NCBI GenBank assembly: GCA_964565805.1
Contig: CAZMGH010000029.1
Coordinates: 1 to 34,698, forward strand
Direction of reading: 5' to 3'
DNA: 34,698 nt
Origin: Catenibacillus sp964565805
GTDB lineage: Bacteria; Bacillota; Clostridia; Lachnospirales; Lachnospiraceae
Positions 34,283 through 34,698 of this stretch are shown one piece after another (position 1 is the first letter of the stretch; every line of letters starts with the position of its first letter). Below the pieces are notes generated by a model. The model was given only the letters and a program-made list of their open reading frames with translations. It did no database searches and was not told the DNA's origin. Made by a program: the position numbers and the translations under genes.

Positions 34283-34698
34283 TTACAGGATAAACAAACT
34301 TCCGATCTGGAAGATGGATGCGGATACGGCCAGGCTATCAAAAGATGGAATCCTGCAGCCAGCCACATGCTTTTCCACGATCCGGTTTCTTTTTTTACTG
34401 TTGCCAATGTAGCAGTACAAGGTATATAAAGCAGACAAAATACCATAAGGCAAAATGCGTTTAATGGGCCAAAGCCCATAGAACCAAGAGCGGCTGCTAA
34501 AGCGCTGGTCCCGGTTACAGAATTAATATTGGCAATCCCGAACAAAATAATGCAGCTGGAAACCACGACTTCCTTTGCGGCAATACCGGCAATAAGGGCG
34601 ACAACTATCTGCCAATAGCCAAGACCTGCCGGAGCCAGCACCGGAGATACCCAACGGCCAATATAGGCGGCAAAGCTGTCAGCCATATTGTCCACCAT
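34283..34698 (-). CDS. feoB: Ferrous iron transporter FeoB, C-terminal part, with apparent frameshift (5' part beyond window)
   Basis: Only the last membrane domain of this Fe(II) transporter is present. GYWQIVVALIAGIAAKEVVVS and LLYIPCTATLATVKKETGSW are hallmark FeoB segments. After AAGFHLLIAW (near 34330) the open frame turns into a non-membrane, Cys/Ser-rich tail that runs on to 34135. In the next frame the sequence reads VSASIFQIGSLFIL and stops at 34283-34285, the normal FeoB ending. One missing base near 34328-34335 (for example in the TGGCC run) explains this. The terminator right after 34283 supports the shorter, corrected end. It could be a sequencing error or a real mutation. Confidence 0.85.

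Noticed and set aside
1..34698. Mobile elements, prophage genes or CRISPR arrays
   Set aside because: No integrase, transposase, phage structural gene or regularly spaced repeat series was seen; the only repeats are the contig overlap, the leader repeat and the rpoD pair.

Overview
The window looks like a chromosomal segment of a Clostridia member, most likely Lachnospiraceae. The evidence is the gene content and order (dnaG-rpoD-trmK-nif3, recA-recX-rny, an iscR-nifS-iscU-mnmA cluster), strong AGGAGG ribosome binding sites, frequent GTG/TTG starts, a Gram-positive type LexA box and a class A RNase P RNA. It is a draft assembly, because one run of 100 N is present. I see no phage, IS element, integrase or CRISPR array. 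Almost everything is on the minus strand; only tRNA-Arg(CCG) and mutY are on the plus strand, which suggests the minus strand is the leading strand here.

Layout from left to right, with genes transcribed leftward unless stated: nearly complete gap (1-995); a sulfur-trafficking operon iscR-nifS-iscU-mnmA (4574 down to 1329); an operon of a membrane-anchored unknown protein, rluF and ligA (8165 down to 4655); tRNA-Arg(CCG) on plus (8363-8434); a two-domain PPK2-type polyphosphate:AMP phosphotransferase; rny; recA-recX under a LexA box; a CPBP membrane protease with a zinc-ribbon membrane protein; a five-gene run of response regulator, histidine kinase, large secreted/membrane protein, ABC ATPase and ABC permease (22176 down to 15799); rnpB; the macromolecular-synthesis run dnaG, rpoD copy 1, rpoD copy 2, trmK, nif3-like and nucleoside kinase (30135 down to 22828); mutY on plus; xpaC-telA; and the C-terminal end of feoB.

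The points that most deserve a second look are: (1) two complete tandem copies of the housekeeping sigma factor gene, with DNA-binding regions that are identical in protein and partly identical in DNA but with diverged N-termini and region 4.1; (2) the two-component system plus ABC-2 exporter module with an 819-residue GldG-like partner, whose apparent break is an assembly artefact: a 55-base duplicated contig end flanks the N run, and collapsing it restores one reading frame exactly; (3) a two-and-a-bit-copy tandem repeat in the leader of the response regulator gene, each unit carrying hairpins and a Shine-Dalgarno sequence; (4) an apparent single-base deletion near the 3' end of feoB, supported by a normal FeoB tail in the next frame and by a terminator right after the restored stop.
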